Both the position numbers and the translations under genes were made by a program. Shown one piece after another: positions 23,874 through 36,599 of a stretch of DNA of 64,000 nucleotides. Source of the DNA: Verpa conica (lineage: Eukaryota > Ascomycota > Pezizomycetes > Pezizales > Morchellaceae). The first letter of the stretch is position 1. Every line of letters begins with the position of its first letter. The stretch is taken from positions 372,001 to 436,000 of the forward strand of contig JAUFSD010000008.1 in the NCBI GenBank assembly GCA_033030425.1. Reading direction: 5' to 3'. The notes beneath the pieces are model-generated. The model saw nothing but the letters and a program-made list of their open reading frames with translations, did no database searches and was not told the origin of the DNA.

Positions 23874-24250
23874 CAAATGTGTCAAAAATGAATTTTCCCA
23901 CTGGTGGTAAAATCATAGGCAAACATGCTGGAATACAGTATAAAACCGGACTATCTGTCTAGAATACTATGATGGTCCACAATTAAAGGATTAAGTAAGA
24001 CATGCAAATTTACCAATTAAAATACATGAAGCACCACTTGAAGCTGGATCCTTGGCTATTGTCTCTAAAGGGAAAGATAAGGCCTAGATCAGGATTAAAG
24101 GGATAGTTATGTGTGAGATATTTGTGTTAGACCAGTGGGCTATTGTGGACTACTATAGTATTCTAGACAAGTGGTCCGGTTTGATACTGTATTCCAGCAT
24201 GTTGGTCTATGATTTTACCACCAGTGGGAAATTGAATTATGACACATTTG
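23874..24250. repeat. Large inverted repeat (107-bp arms, 164-bp spacer)
   Basis: The arm 23874–23980 and the reverse complement of 24145–24250 agree at roughly 85–90% of positions. They share long identical stretches such as CCCACTGGTGGTAAAATCAT and CATGCTGGAATACAGTAT. The outer ends are CAAATGTGTC...GACACATTTG. The spacer is AT-rich with no coding content. Most differences between the arms are C/T or G/A. It could be a fold-back (MITE-like) element or two inverted copies of a repeat. No flanking target duplication is evident. Confidence 0.75.
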
Positions 24251-24925
24251 CTCTTCCATAGGAAATAAGATAAATTAAAGTTTTGAATAGATTCCCTTTT
24301 ATTTTACACGTTGCTTTAGGTTGCACTAGAATGGGAGGCGGGTGACTATAATTCCGACGTGGCTACTACGCCTATACCGCAGCAAGCTGCACGAGACTAA
24401 ATTATCGCCTGAGCAAAACTTAGTACAATCCCACGTAAAGCTGCGTCTTCCCATAAGGATCATGTCCCCGCCGGTTTTTTCCGCTATAGCAGGCCATTCT
24501 TTATAGCAAGTTAGTTTTTGTGAGGAAAAGTGGAGGTGGCAGGCGAAAGTCATTTGTTATAACAAGATATAACTATAATCTCACCCTTAAATACGTCCTT
24601 ACTACACCTACGGTGACGCGGCAAGCTACACATATAAGCTGGGTCAAGGCTAGATTCTACCCTATAAAACACCGATCCATATCATACTTCTAGTTTGCGG
24701 GATTTAGCCAGCTGATTACAGGCTTGATCACCTATCATTATCAAGAGCAAGTTCATTAGGTACTCTACGCCGCAATTAGGCTATCTAATACTAGTTATAG
24801 CTTAAGTAAAATATCCATGGCCATGTGATATACAGTTTTGGTTGCCTGAACTTCAATTTGAGGTATAATTACCTAGAATCCCATACCACAGACTTCAGGC
24901 AACTATTGATAACCAGCATCTTACT
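24251..24925. other. AT-rich stretch upstream of the 24.9-kb pseudogene
   Basis: Apart from two short repeat remnants (24378–24401 and about 24612–24627) nothing is recognised. Confidence 0.45.
24378..24401 (+). repeat. Dispersed short repeat block, copy B
   Basis: CGCAGCAAGCTGC is followed directly by ACGAGACTAAA. The same two blocks occur at 4942–4982 with 16 extra bases between them. Confidence 0.45.
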
Positions 24926-25686
24926 ATGTCGGACTCAGACCTTCCACTATATCTATACCGCAATTTTCATGAGGGATCTGCTGGCAGAAACTCCCGATAT
25001 GGCTTGAAGGCCGGTCAAGAAAATGGCCCCTACGACACCAATGAGAGACGCACCTTGATCCAACATTATAATCTCAATAACCGCTCTCTAACCCCCTGAA
25101 TATCAACCACCGACGATTTACTTAGAGCTATCAAGATTGCTCATAGTCATCAGATACAGGGAAAAAGAAGGATCTACATAGCAGTCATTGATGTTAAATC
25201 CCATCGGGATAACAAACTTTTTCAGCTGAGAGAAAATCCGACGAATACGGTATTGGAAATGCAGTTCTACGCAGGACCGAATTTCTATATTTCTCACAAA
25301 TACTTGAAAGGGCCGTCGTTGCATGTGTACCCTGGCAGACGTTAATCGACCGAGGACTCGACAATATTGTTCCAGGGCTCAATCCCAAAATCTATGATGA
25401 CGGGGTGTATGAAGGCTTGGATCTTGCAGGATTGCGGTCAGAGATCGAAGATTCGAAGAATAAATGGGGTGGGCGAAAGTTTTTGCGTGTGGGTGAAGCG
25501 GCAGCCAAAGTTGCGCAGTGCTTTGTTCTTGGAGCATATACCAAGCACATTTGTATTTCAGTGATGGAGGATTGGTGGGGTGTTGAGTATTGGCCAACTG
25601 GAGACACGGGGAAAGCGATACAGGAGTTCGAGGAAATTTGGGACAATCAAACGATGACCGGAAACAGGAGGGCGACATCTAGGTGA
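24926..25686 (+). pseudogene. Broken gene for a DUF7587-like fungal protein
   Basis: The frame starts at ATG 24926 (MSDSDLPLYLYRNFHEGSAG) and runs 57 codons to an in-frame TGA at 25097–25099. The same frame then goes on with ISTTDDLLRAIKIAHSHQIQ and RIYIAVIDVKSHRDNKLF. Protein-like sequence next continues one frame over (ERKSDEYGIGNAVLRR, EFLYFSQILERAVVACVPWQ) and stays open to TGA 25684. The shift must fall between about 25213 and 25343; the five-T run at about 25217 is the obvious place. The order of motifs (an RxxHEGSxG start, an ISTT block, YIAVID, then a block ending in a hydrophobic PW) recalls fungal proteins with DUF7587, an uncharacterised domain; that match is from memory. One nonsense codon and one frameshift argue for a pseudogene. 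Confidence 0.6.
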
Positions 25687-26389
25687 CGTGACGACTACCC
25701 TGCAGCTGAGAACTCGAATTTATTCGCATATGGTGATTTATCTAGGGGGGTAAGTATTAGGAGAGGTGGTCGGACAATATTTATATCAAGCAATTCGAGG
25801 TCAGGAGTTTATAGGATGTAGGATAGGAGTAATTTTTTTTCTTGGTTATATATAATCCTGTACTAAGAGGAGATACCTTTCACGAGTAATATGTACTTAA
25901 GGTAGTCCCCATATAAAACCGAGACGTTCCTTACAACTCGAAGGTGAATCCTTTCCTGAAACATTTCTCCTCAATGGCAGCCATTCTACATTTATCTACC
26001 ATATCCTATCAATTACACTACAAAAAACACACCTATCCCCATTCCACTTCTCATTTTACAAGATAGTCACAAGAGAGAGAAAAACGCCTTTATAATGAAG
26101 AAAGAGCAGCAGAAAATAGATGGACCGTATACTATAAAGCACGAAGTACTTGAAAAAGAAGAAACCCGGAATGTTACAAGGCGTAAAGGAACAAAACACT
26201 GAACAAAAAATCAGTAACAGTCAATCTAACAATCCTTTTGTGGGCATGCGAACCGGATAAAAGAAAAAGAAATAAGAACAAAGAAAAGTCAAGAATTACA
26301 CCAAGCCTCTTTGCTCCTCCATAACCCAGAACAAAAGGGAAAGAAAAACAATACGGGAACACCATACAAAAGAAATATACTTCCCCAAA
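25687..26389. other. Intergenic
   Basis: 3' flank shared by the pseudogene and the convergent LDB17 homologue. Nothing recognised. Confidence 0.5.
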
Positions 26390-27969
26390 TTAAGCCTCTC
26401 CTGCAATCTCCATCCCACTTCCATCCCCATTGATCCCCCTATTCCTCGATGGTGTATAAACCCCTGGCTTTTCCGATTGCGATGCGACCTCCAACACAGA
26501 CATAGAGCTCTGCCCATGACGTCCCAACGACATTCCTAATATCTTATGTGCCGGATTCTCCGGGTGTACGGATTCTCCTGATGTCTTTTTAATCCATTGG
26601 ACATTCGCGCAACGGGAGACAAGCCGGATAGTAGTCTGGTCAACGGGCTGAAAGTGATTACTTCGTACACCGCTGAGACATTCAAGAAGGTTGAGGATTT
26701 CTTCACGTTTGTAGTGAATGTGGCGGAGCTGGGTATGTTCGAGGAGGGGGTATAGAACACGGAGATAGGTGTGACGAAGGGGCTCAGATTCTTCAGGGAG
26801 ATCTAAGAGGTTGCGGATCATTACGTCGACCAGGACCCGGAGGTCGTTTGTGTAGAAGTATTCATATGTCGCACTAGTTGTAAAGAGGAGGTATAGGAGT
26901 TTTAATATTAGAAGTTGGAGACATGTTTCACCTATGAAAAGATATTGTTAGCAATTCTAATATAGTCTAATTCCAAATGGCAACTAAAACAAGGATATGA
27001 ACACACTTTCTCTATTAAGACATAGGATTATATTCTCGCCAAAAGTCTTATAAGTTGACCCGTAAAAGCAGAGAATCTTGATAACTCTATTAGTTGGTGT
27101 ATCACTGTCCACAGGTGTATCATCCTTCGGTGGAGCGTGGGCTGAAACCATATACTGTTCATTCAAAACAAGCTAAAATCCACAGCAGGTTAGCACTAGA
27201 ATGATCTCCCCCCTCCACCAGTTATAATCGAGATACTACTCACCAACATTCTGATTATGGGGTAATGATATGGGTCATTAAGATCATCAGGGTCCTCCTC
27301 CACCAGCTGGAAAAGATAACTGATAAACCCATCATCAACAGCCTCCAAGTCTTCACGTCTCAAACGTTGTATTCTTGACATTTCGTAGAGCAGATCCAGC
27401 ACAGCACCCCATAATATTCGATCCTCTTCCTTTTTCTGCGCTACCATATCCATCAACCTTGGGAACAGGCCTTCCTCTTGCATGAGCTCGAATGTTTTCT
27501 GGTGTTGTCTTCCATCGTATAGTAAAACGTTTGTGATTAATCGGAGTTTTGTATTCGAGGTTTCTTTCCGTAGCCGCCCAATCATCCGCCGACGGACATA
27601 ATGCTTATGTTTCAAGAATAACGAAGACTCCAGCAACTTGAACGCACACTTCGCCCAGTCGTATTCCGTGTTTATGTATTCATCTATAGTCCAATCCATA
27701 TCAGTGAGAATCCCTATTATCCGCTTGTTAGCGATAATGAGCGAGCGGTGCGTGGATACCCGTAAACGAAGACGTGAACATCAAATAAGTTTTTAGCGCG
27801 TTGTCTATAAGGTTCTGCGTCTCGCAATGAGCGCTGACGATTTCGTCAAGCTCTATTCTCCCCGAGTTAAGCCAGAAAGAAAGAAAAGAAGATATGGATA
27901 GGACAGAGAGCCCTTACCATCCCAGAATTGCTGCTCATTCTCTAGACTATAGGCGACATCGAAATCCAT
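26390..27969 (-). CDS. LDB17: Ldb17/Dip1 (SPIN90) family actin-patch regulator
   Basis: Five exons on the minus strand (27969–27918, 27852–27760, 27713–27244, 27172–27007, 26931–26390) encode about 440 residues. Fission-yeast Dip1 and mammalian SPIN90 activate Arp2/3 complex without a mother filament to seed actin networks at endocytic sites; yeast Ldb17 acts at the same sites. Conserved blocks seen are [33 protein letters not shown], then [40 protein letters not shown] and [20 protein letters not shown]. These fit the all-helical armadillo-like DUF2013 fold. The C-terminus is low complexity. All four introns are in phase and restore the family consensus across each junction. Whether it acts like Dip1 or Ldb17 cannot be told here. 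Confidence 0.88.
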
Positions 27970-29509
27970 AACGAGTGTTGGGTGGTCCCGGTTGCAATGC
28001 ACGTAGAACCAAAAAAAAACGACCAAAACCAAACACCTTACCAAAGAAAGATAGAGAGAGGACAAGTTTTCTCAAAGATTAGATATTTTTTCGGACTGCT
28101 CCCTAGAGCATCACGAGACAAACGAGGAAGGGTTGTAAGGTTAGTGGGGGAGCAAGGGCGAAAAGAAGCAAGCTTGTCCGGTCAGAAGAGGTGGAGATCC
28201 CGGCTGTCAGGGGGCTGGATGGCCAGGCTATTGTAGGTAACACCCGTGATGGGGAGGGAAGCATTCTAAGGCAGGGATGAGGGGAGAGATCCCCATGTGG
28301 CATTCCGAGACATCCTGGGAGCCTCACCACACCACCATCATCGTCATGTAGGTAATCATCATCTCCATCACGCTTCGCATGCATATCGATTAGATCCCCT
28401 ATCTTGGTCTTTCTGAATCTTGCTTGAATCTTGAATCTTTGGGCCTTGATAACGGCATTCATCCGCTTCATCCGCTTCACCCGCCCAAAGTGGTCAACCT
28501 TGCAAGCCTGGCTCAGTCTCTCACTCAACTGTCAAACTAACTTATTTCCAACGACATTCGCCCTCGGAAAAATTAGCCAAAACCCATCACAAGAGCCTCA
28601 GCGTCCAAAATCTACTGTAAAAATTTCGGTTACCAATAAAGCGTCCCGCGCTGATAGCTAGGTGGTCACTCACTCAATACAAGACAGCATAGCAGCATTT
28701 TATCACATAACAGGCACCGGCAATCTGTCCAAATAGTCAACTCTACTCGAAAACGGCGATGATCTATATTGGGATAAGTCTCGGGAAATCAATAGACTAC
28801 ATGCATCTCGGTAGAGAGAGCCCCGATATTGATGCAAAGGCGGAAGACGGCACTGTCCCTCTCGAGCGCTGACAAGGAAAAATTTACTTTAGCTAATCTA
28901 GGTGACGAGTGTAAGGTGAAGATGAAGATACTTCAGTTTCTTATAGATATTTCACACCACTTAACTATAAAACTACCACGTTGTTATAACAACGAGACTT
29001 GTGCTGCTTCTCGAGATGTCTTTGCTTTAACGTGCAATAACAAATACGGCCTCATATCCTATTATATCGCCCATCCCATCATCTCATTATTCAGGCCCAT
29101 GTACCTCCCAGATCCGACCAGTCTAATAAATTAGAAATTGTGCTATGCCTCAAAACAGCGCACAATAAAGTCAGGTACTTCCAAGGAAATAGATGACGAT
29201 AAAGGAGGCACCCCCCAAAATTTCGAAGGCACAAGAAATAGCGACAACACCAATAAAAGATACATGTATGCATGAACATAAAAAAGAGGTTAAAGTTTAA
29301 AGGGAAAGCTGGAAATTATCTGAGATCGAACCTCCTTTAGTTAAGCTCAATGAACCCACTTTCTCTTTGGGTTAGATGTCGTAAACTCCTTTGACGACTT
29401 GCCTCCATTACGATCGATATCCAAACAAAACAAGAATCTCAGAAATTAACTCAAAACAGGTACAGTCAATACATGCAAACTTATTACCCTAGGCTAGCCT
29501 ATTCTCTAC
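27970..29509. other. Intergenic, upstream of the LDB17 homologue
   Basis: About 1.5 kb. A 141-codon minus-strand frame at 28103–28528 is rich in Asp, Arg and Pro but shows no domain, and it lies where the LDB17 promoter is expected. I do not call it a gene. Confidence 0.4.
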
Positions 29510-31549
29510 TTAAGCACCAGTAACATCGGAGGCTTTCAACAGATACTCCCCAGTATGTAAGCCTTTCAGAACTAGTTCGCCATCCTTGCTCAATTTTGGC
29601 TGTCCAGCGGTCAACGCAGGCGCTTCAAAGAACCTCGGTTTCCACTCAACACTCTCTGCTGCTCTAGCCGCAGCCTTCTCCCGTTGCCGGTCCTCAATCT
29701 CACATTTGAGTTGTGTGGCGCGGCTGTAGTCCTTTGCATGAATGGCCTCGGAGACGGCTTGCCACATCTTGCGGGATTCATTAGGAAGCATAGCCCCCGG
29801 CGGTGGGCAGGTCTTGTTTACGGGCAGGAGAGGGTCTAGGTCAATGAGGAGTAATTTTTCCTAAGAAATTTAGCTAGCCTCCCTGTGCAGGAGTACGCGT
29901 CAAAGGCAACTTACATTAGAGCCTGGTAGTGTATAGTAGATCTGACTCATCCAAGAGCCTTCAATCCTCGCACGTATAGCTTTAGATGGCACATCCTTGA
30001 GCCTTGTTATACCATCCTCTTCCCCATTATATTCGTAAACAACTCCTTCGACCCTATGCTTTGCTTTGCCCAGCCATGAATCTCCTAGATATTGCAAGAT
30101 GACTTTCAATTTTGTCTTTGGACATGTCACGTAGCAGACATCCTCCACATATAAATTAAGAGATCCTGATATCTTGTAAGTGAGACTGAACCCCAACTAT
30201 TCTGTATTAAACTAGCGAAGTACCTCTTAGAAGCCCACCAAGACTAGCAGCAGGATGGGTCAGTCGATAAGATTCATCATCTCGGTTATGTAAATTTATG
30301 AATATTCCCAAGTTATGCTCTCCCGGCGTTACCCTAACTTTAGTAGATATTAGTAAAATAAAATTTCTTTTAGGGAGTGGAAATTAATACATACTGGAAG
30401 TTCCGGTAAACTTAGCACTGATCTAAAGGCAACAAATAGGGAGTGTGAGTAAATATTGTTCGTGCATGGACCAAGGCTTTATCACATACTTGGTCATAGC
30501 CCCTAGCAGATATGCCTTTCTCTGGGCAATCAATATAGAATGCAGATACAGGAGGATGATGAGACGTTTGTTCTGTCAAGAATGACACTCGAACAGGCGC
30601 CTTATTGGTAGATATTAGTCCTGACGTAGTAGTTGAGGTAGCCTTGCTCTTCGCGGAGCTCCGAGATGCGGGGCGCGAAGCTGTAACTGGGGGTAATGTT
30701 GCTTCAACATCCCAACTGCACTGTTCAATCCACCCGTGGGGCCTCCATCAGCCGATCGACTCCATGGTCCGTTCGATATTAGGTACACATACTCTGAAAA
30801 ATTCACCGAGAGTCGAGTTATATGGCTGTACATTCTTTTATCAGTACAACCGGCATACTGAAAGTGACTTTGAAGGTGGGAGATAGAAACCTTGCAGGGC
30901 TTCCCCTTAACAAATTTCTGTCCAGAATTAATTAGCGCTAGTTCTGCGACACTCCGGCCATCCTCGGTGGTGAATAAAACAAACCAGATCTTTCGTGAAC
31001 CAGAACCTCAAAACACCTAAGAAACGTTCAAGACCGTCATCTGAATCGCCGATGCTATGAAAAACTTAGAACAATTGAGTGATCATAGGATGGCACATGA
31101 ATCAGGCATACCTGACAAAGGTTTCAGGTCGATCCAAGTAGTTCCAGTATTCTATTAGGCAACAGTCAGCTAACATCCACCTAGCAACCTTACCAGGAGC
31201 TTATTTGGTAGCTTCACAAAGACAGAGAAGGCCAGAGATGATGCGTTTTACTCACCTAGGTTAGGGACAGGTTCTAGTAGCTGACTGGGGAGCGAGAACC
31301 GCACAGAGGCAATATCGGACACTCCGATAAACCGCTTTAGGATACCGAGAAGTATTCTATGAGGTAAAAGCATCGTCAGTCATAGCCTTTTCTAGATCCG
31401 TAGAGAGGTGCAAATAGAAAATCAAACTTTAGCTTTGACTGATTCTCAGCGTCCGAGCCTGCGCTCGAAATTGTCCCTGGGGGAGGGGTTTCTGAAGGGG
31501 TTGCCGAAGCAGATGCGTATACCGGGGAGACGTTAGATGAGGGTTCCAT
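29510..31549 (-). CDS. Oxysterol-binding protein homologue (Osh family)
   Basis: Eleven exons on the minus strand give about 455 residues: 31549–31428, 31356–31256, 31151–31112, 31054–30985, 30917–30891, 30825–30793, 30720–30490, 30422–30395, 30337–30224, 30165–29915 and 29860–29510. Family members move sterols and phosphoinositides between membranes at contact sites. The defining signature is present as TEQTSHHPPVSAFYIDCPEK. Other blocks are ILKRFIGVSDIASVRF (lid region), KGKPCKPYNSTLGEFFR, NLHNRDDESYRLTHPAASLG, LGGLLRGSLNLYVEDVCY and the C-terminal PPPGAMLPNESRKMW plus DYSRATQLKCEIEDRQRE. There is no PH domain or ankyrin repeat, so it is a short, lipid-binding-domain-only form like Kes1/Osh4 or Osh6. 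All phases are consistent. Five of the exons are 40 bases or shorter. Confidence 0.9.
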
Positions 31550-32610
31550 ATCTTTAGGACGCGGAGGAAAGAGTGGTGGTTGTGGTGGTGGGGTATAGCG
31601 TGGAGGACAGAGTTAAAAAAACAGTGAGGATCACGAAGACGAGGAGAAGCGGGCGTGGCGGTGGTTGAGTAAAAGATAGAAGCCTAGTATGGGGGGGTGG
31701 AGAGGTAAGGGATAGGGTTTGGCTAGAGCTCTGATATCGCAGCAACTCTCCGGCAATACAGTACCTAGTCTGGCTCTTGCCAGTCACTAAGAATTACCAG
31801 TACACACGTACACATCTTCTTGGTAACCGAGAGATCATCGCCTATGATACCCGAGATGATCTAAAAAAGAAATACATGGATGGATGTGTGTATGTACATG
31901 TATGTATCGATTCGCCTTGCCTAGCCCAAAGCTCCTCGGGGCTGCCAAATTCCACATTCTGCTTTTTCTCTTCGGGCTGGCCTGCTCTAGCACACCCCCG
32001 ACAATTTGTTTCAAACTACGGGCTACAGGATACAACTTTCCAATATCAAATCAGGAACAGAACGCCATCTGCAGGCAAATAAAGGTTGTTGTGGTAAATC
32101 CTTCCAAGTTGTGCAACACACCTAACCATTACCACCATCTTGCATGAACATTCTGCCTTTTCAATGGCTCGTTGGATGCATGTTTACCGGGTGAATGCGC
32201 CTGACACAAATAAGGTATCGGTTTATGCTAGGCCGGGTAACACCTATAAGTAGCCGCTGGCATGGGGCTCTTAAAGACCCGGATATTTGGTTCCAGGCAT
32301 TTGGGATGAGAATTACTACTAGATTTTGTTATACCAAGGCTGATTATGCTCTATACTCCGTCCTCTAGCCTACTTCTAATAATCCATACGGACTCTTTTC
32401 ACACTTTTAATTCTATTCACTAGCTCGTTCCCCAGGTTGGCTGCAGATGTTTAATAACCAGATGCACGGTCCCGCCCAGCCGGCGCCAAGATCTGCCTCA
32501 ACGCGTCTCCAAGTTCCTGGAACCTAGAAAAGTCGTCCCCTTGACGCGTCTATTTTTTCCCCCCATCCTAACTCAAGCTTCACAAATACCCGGCAGCTGC
32601 ATTGATCAAA
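31550..32610. other. Divergent region between OSBP and MSH2
   Basis: No gene is supported. ATAGGGTTT at 31712–31720 is a telobox-like word about 160 bases upstream of the OSBP start. The 32400s hold a more GC-rich segment close to the MSH2 start with two ACGCGTC words (at about 32500 and 32544), which resemble the MluI cell-cycle box ACGCGT. These are candidates only. Confidence 0.4.
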
Positions 32611-35600
32611 ATGGGATCCAGGCCAGAACTTAAGGTATGTGATTTATCAAAACCTTAACTTATCTAGAAGTGTCTATTCTAAATACTACTTTTCTAGGTT
32701 GACGACGAGAACGGTTTCATCTCCTTCTTCCAAAAACTACCAGAGGTAGATGCTATTAGAATATTCGAACGCAACGACTTCTACACTGCTCATGGTAAGG
32801 ATGCTGTATATGTTGCTAAAACGGTAAGTCGTTAAAGGCTTTTAACAAGCTGCTTGACATAGCTAAAGGATGGATGGCAAATAGGTCTACAAAACCACAT
32901 CAGTCATCCGGCAGCTAGGCAATTCAAGAAATACCCTTGAATCATGTACACTCTCAGTAACTGCCTTTCGTAACTTTCTACGTGAGGTCCTCCTCAAGGA
33001 AGGGAGGCGAATTGAGATCTGGTCGTCCATAGGGAAAAACAAGTGGCAGGTTTCAAAACAGGCCTCTCCAGGGAACCTTCAGGATGTAGAAGAGGATTTT
33101 TCTGGGCAGATAGAATCATCACCTATTATCCTCGCAGTCAAAATCTCTACCAAGGGCGAAGAGCGTAATGTGGGCGTTTGTTTTGCTGATGCAAGCGTTC
33201 GTGAACTGGGCGTGAGCGAGTTCGTTGATAATGACCTTTATTGCAACTTTGAGGTATACTTTCTACATATTTCATCTAAATAATATTTCTAACTTTTTCT
33301 ATAGTCCCTCTTAATCCAACTAGGGGTTAAAGAATGTGTCGTACAATTAGACGAAAAAAACAGAGATTACGAGCTTGGGAAGCTCCGAAGCCTCATCGAC
33401 CGTTGTGGAATAGTCATGACATTTCGGAAAGCTGCTGATTTCTCGACCAAAGATATTGAACAAGACATTTCTCGTTTACTCACTAGCGAGGTTGCCGCCA
33501 ATATCCTACCGCAGACCGAAAGCAAACTCGCTATGGGTGCTGCTTCAGCCTTAATCAAGTATTTGAACGTATATATTAAATATTCTCTAGGTCTATACAT
33601 AAGGAGGCTAATTTCTAGTGTAGCTTATGACCGATGACCGTAACTTTGGCCAGTATCGCCTTTATCAACACGATCTAGCCCAATATATGAAGCTCGATGC
33701 ATCCGCAGTGAGGGCTCTAAACCTTCTTCCTGGGCCTAGAGATGGTGCCAAAAGCATGTCTCTATACGGCCTCCTCAACAAATGCAAAACTGCGATCGGA
33801 ACTCGGCTGCTTTCTCAATGGCTAAAGCAGCCATTAATGAGTCTTGAAGAGATTGAAAAACGACATATTCTTGTTGAAGCATTTGTGGACGATACGGAAC
33901 TACGGCAGACAATGCAGGAAGAGCACCTCAAAAGTATCCCAGACCTTTATAGACTTGCAAAGAAATTCCAGAAAGAATTGGCAAATCTAGAAGACGTTGT
34001 GAGAGCCTATCAGGTTGTTATCAAGATCCCAGGGTTTATTGATACTTTGGAAGGGGTCATGGACGAGAAGTATAAAGATCCATTAGATCTACAGTATACA
34101 GCAAAACTACGAGTAGGTCTCTCAGCTATAGAAGTTTGAGGATATGTCCTAACAATCTGGTTTAGGAGATCTCCGGAAATCTAACGAACTTACAAGAGTT
34201 GGTCGAAACCACTGTTGACCTCGATGCTCTTGATAATCACGAATTCATCATCAAGCCTGAATTCAGTGATGAACTTGGTACAATTAAGACGAGACTCGAC
34301 AAGCTAAAAACCGATATGGACAAGGAGCATCGAAGAGTTGGGGCGGACCTCCGTCAGGAAGTTGATAAAAAGCTTTACCTCGAGAATCACAGAGTCCATG
34401 GGTGGTGTTTCCGATTGACTCGTACAGAGGCAGGATCCATCAGAAATAAGAGAGAGTACCAGGAAATCACGACCCAAAAAAGTGGTGTTTACTTCACCAC
34501 AGGTAAACTACGGGACCTAAACCGCGAAGTTGATCAGTCAACCCAGACTTACAACAAGACACAAAGTGGACTTGTACAAGAAGTTGTGAATGTGGCATGT
34601 AAGTTTCAGTAGTTCCATGTATAAGGTGTGTACGATTGTTGACATACCATAGCATCTTATTGCCCTGTTCTTGAAGAGTTAGCAGACGTAGTCGCCCACA
34701 TGGACGTTATTGTCAGCTTTGCCCATGTTTCAGTACATGCCCCATCGCCGTATGTCCGGCCCAAGATGCATCCTCGAGGGGAAGGGGATACGATTCTGAA
34801 AGACGCCCGGCACCCTTGTATGGAGATGCAAGATGATATTCAATTCATCACGAATGATGTCACCTTATGTCGAGGGAGCTCAGAATTTCTTATCATCACT
34901 GGGCCTAATATGGGTGGTAAATCCACATATATCCGACAAATCGGAGTCATCGCCCTCATGGCGCAAGCTGGATGTTTTGTTCCTTGTTCCGAAGCGGAGC
35001 TGACCATCTTCGACTGTATCCTTGCCCGAGTCGGTGCAAGTGACTCACAATTGAAAGGTGTTTCTACATTCATGGCAGAAATGTTAGAGACTGCGACAAT
35101 CCTCAAGTCGGCAACGTCGGAATCGCTGATCATCATCGACGAACTTGGCCGAGGGACAAGCACTTATGATGGGTTTGGGCTTGCCTGGGCCATCTCAGAA
35201 CACATCATTAAAGAGATCCGATGTTTTTCCATGTTTGCCACTCATTTCCACGAGTTGACGGCTTTAGTAGATGAGTATCCTGTAGTAAAGAATCTACACG
35301 TTGTTGCCCATGTTGGGGATGGTGGGGACAACAAGAGAGAAGTCACACTACTATATAAAGTTGACGATGGTATATTCTACCCCTCCAACCTCCAGATATT
35401 CAGGGCTAACAAGACCGACCCCAATAGGCGTCTGTGATCAGAGTTTTGGTATTCATGTCGCAGAACTAGTCCGCTTCCCGCAGAAGGTCATCAACATGGC
35501 TAAGCGCAAGGCCGATGAACTTGAAGACTTTACTGGCAAACTGGAACAAAAACACACACAATGCAGTAAAGAACAAATAGCAGAAGGCTCTATACTTCTC

Positions 35601-35750
35601 AAAAAGCTGCTACTAGAGTGGAAGGACAAAGTTGATGACGGGAGCATGTCACCAGAAGAAATGAGAGCAGAACTCATGAAGCTAGTAGAGGGGCCATATA
35701 AGGAGGCATTTCAAAATGACCCTTTCTTCCAAGCAGTGAAGGCTTTATAA
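32611..35750 (+). CDS. MSH2: DNA mismatch repair protein Msh2
   Basis: Eight exons (32611–32634, 32698–32823, 32885–33253, 33305–33568, 33624–34112, 34166–34598, 34653–35369, 35428–35750) encode about 914 residues, normal for the family. Msh2 pairs with Msh3 or Msh6 to recognise mismatches and loops and starts repair through an ABC-type ATPase. Domain I starts [20 protein letters not shown]. The core has [20 protein letters not shown] and [20 protein letters not shown] sequence (here [16 protein letters not shown]). The ATPase has Walker [16 protein letters not shown], signature [13 protein letters not shown], Walker [19 protein letters not shown] and FATHFHEL. The C-terminal helix-turn-helix [13 protein letters not shown] is complete. 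All introns are in phase. Exon 1 is only 24 bases. Confidence 0.97.
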
Positions 35751-36599
35751 ACGATGTAGCGTTAGTGTTTTATTTCATTTATTGAATAGGTAATTTGAGC
35801 TTAGCATAGTTTTGTGTGATTTTATTCTTATACACTTAGACAGGGGGTGCAATATACGTATGAGTTTACACAGTTGTATTACCTTCTAGGAGTTCCTTTG
35901 GAAACTTGAAGACAAATAAGGAAAGGTGTAAGAGAAGCCCTATGAAACAAGCCCGTGATGCATAAAACGCTATCTGGTTTATATATATAAGGGCTGTAAT
36001 GCACCCCTACACTTATGACTAGCAAGATAGTTGGCAAGGCTATAGTGAAATAAATAGAGACTACATTAAGGCCTAAGTTACTGTTAAAAATTTTAGGCCT
36101 CTTCCCCTTCATTTTTTCTTACGACTGTACACATGCTAGATTAATGAAACGAAAGTCAACCAATTACTTAAGCGCTATGTAAAATATTTTAGTGAGTACA
36201 GAAACTAAAGGACATCTGTCCTATTATGCTACGATAAAAGATGCTACTATACAAAGCGAAACAAGACATAAAAGCACGCAAGCAAACAGGGCTAGTTTTT
36301 TTGGTAGTATAGTGCAGTCATTTAGCATTAAACCCACACTGCTTGATACAACTTCAAACTTATACACGGTGGCACTCCAGTAGAAAAAATAAAAATAAAG
36401 TTACTCAAAATAGGCCTGAGGGATAAGGGAATAATAAAAACCGGGTCCTCCAAAATGAGTAGACGAAAGAGAGGGGGAAACAAATTCAAAAAAAACTCCA
36501 GTACACCCATACAAGTGAAATAATAGAGGGAACTTGAAAAGGAGATGATCTAAATAATGGGAATAATAATAACAGACCCCACCGCCGCCAAAAAAAACC
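35751..36599. other. Intergenic between convergent MSH2 and kinesin
   Basis: AT-rich 3' flanks. No supported gene. Confidence 0.5.

Noticed and set aside
28103..28528. 141-codon minus-strand frame
   Set aside because: Low complexity, no domain, and placed in the expected LDB17 promoter.
29290..29390. tRNA-like GAGATCGAACCTCC (possible T-arm on the minus strand)
   Set aside because: No acceptor, D or anticodon stem could be formed around it.
30166..30223. Possible frameshift in the oxysterol-binding protein gene
   Set aside because: The first guess (acceptor at 30197) left a 27-base intron out of phase. Using the TCAG acceptor at 30166 gives a normal 58-base intron and restores LLRGSLNLYV, so the gene is intact.
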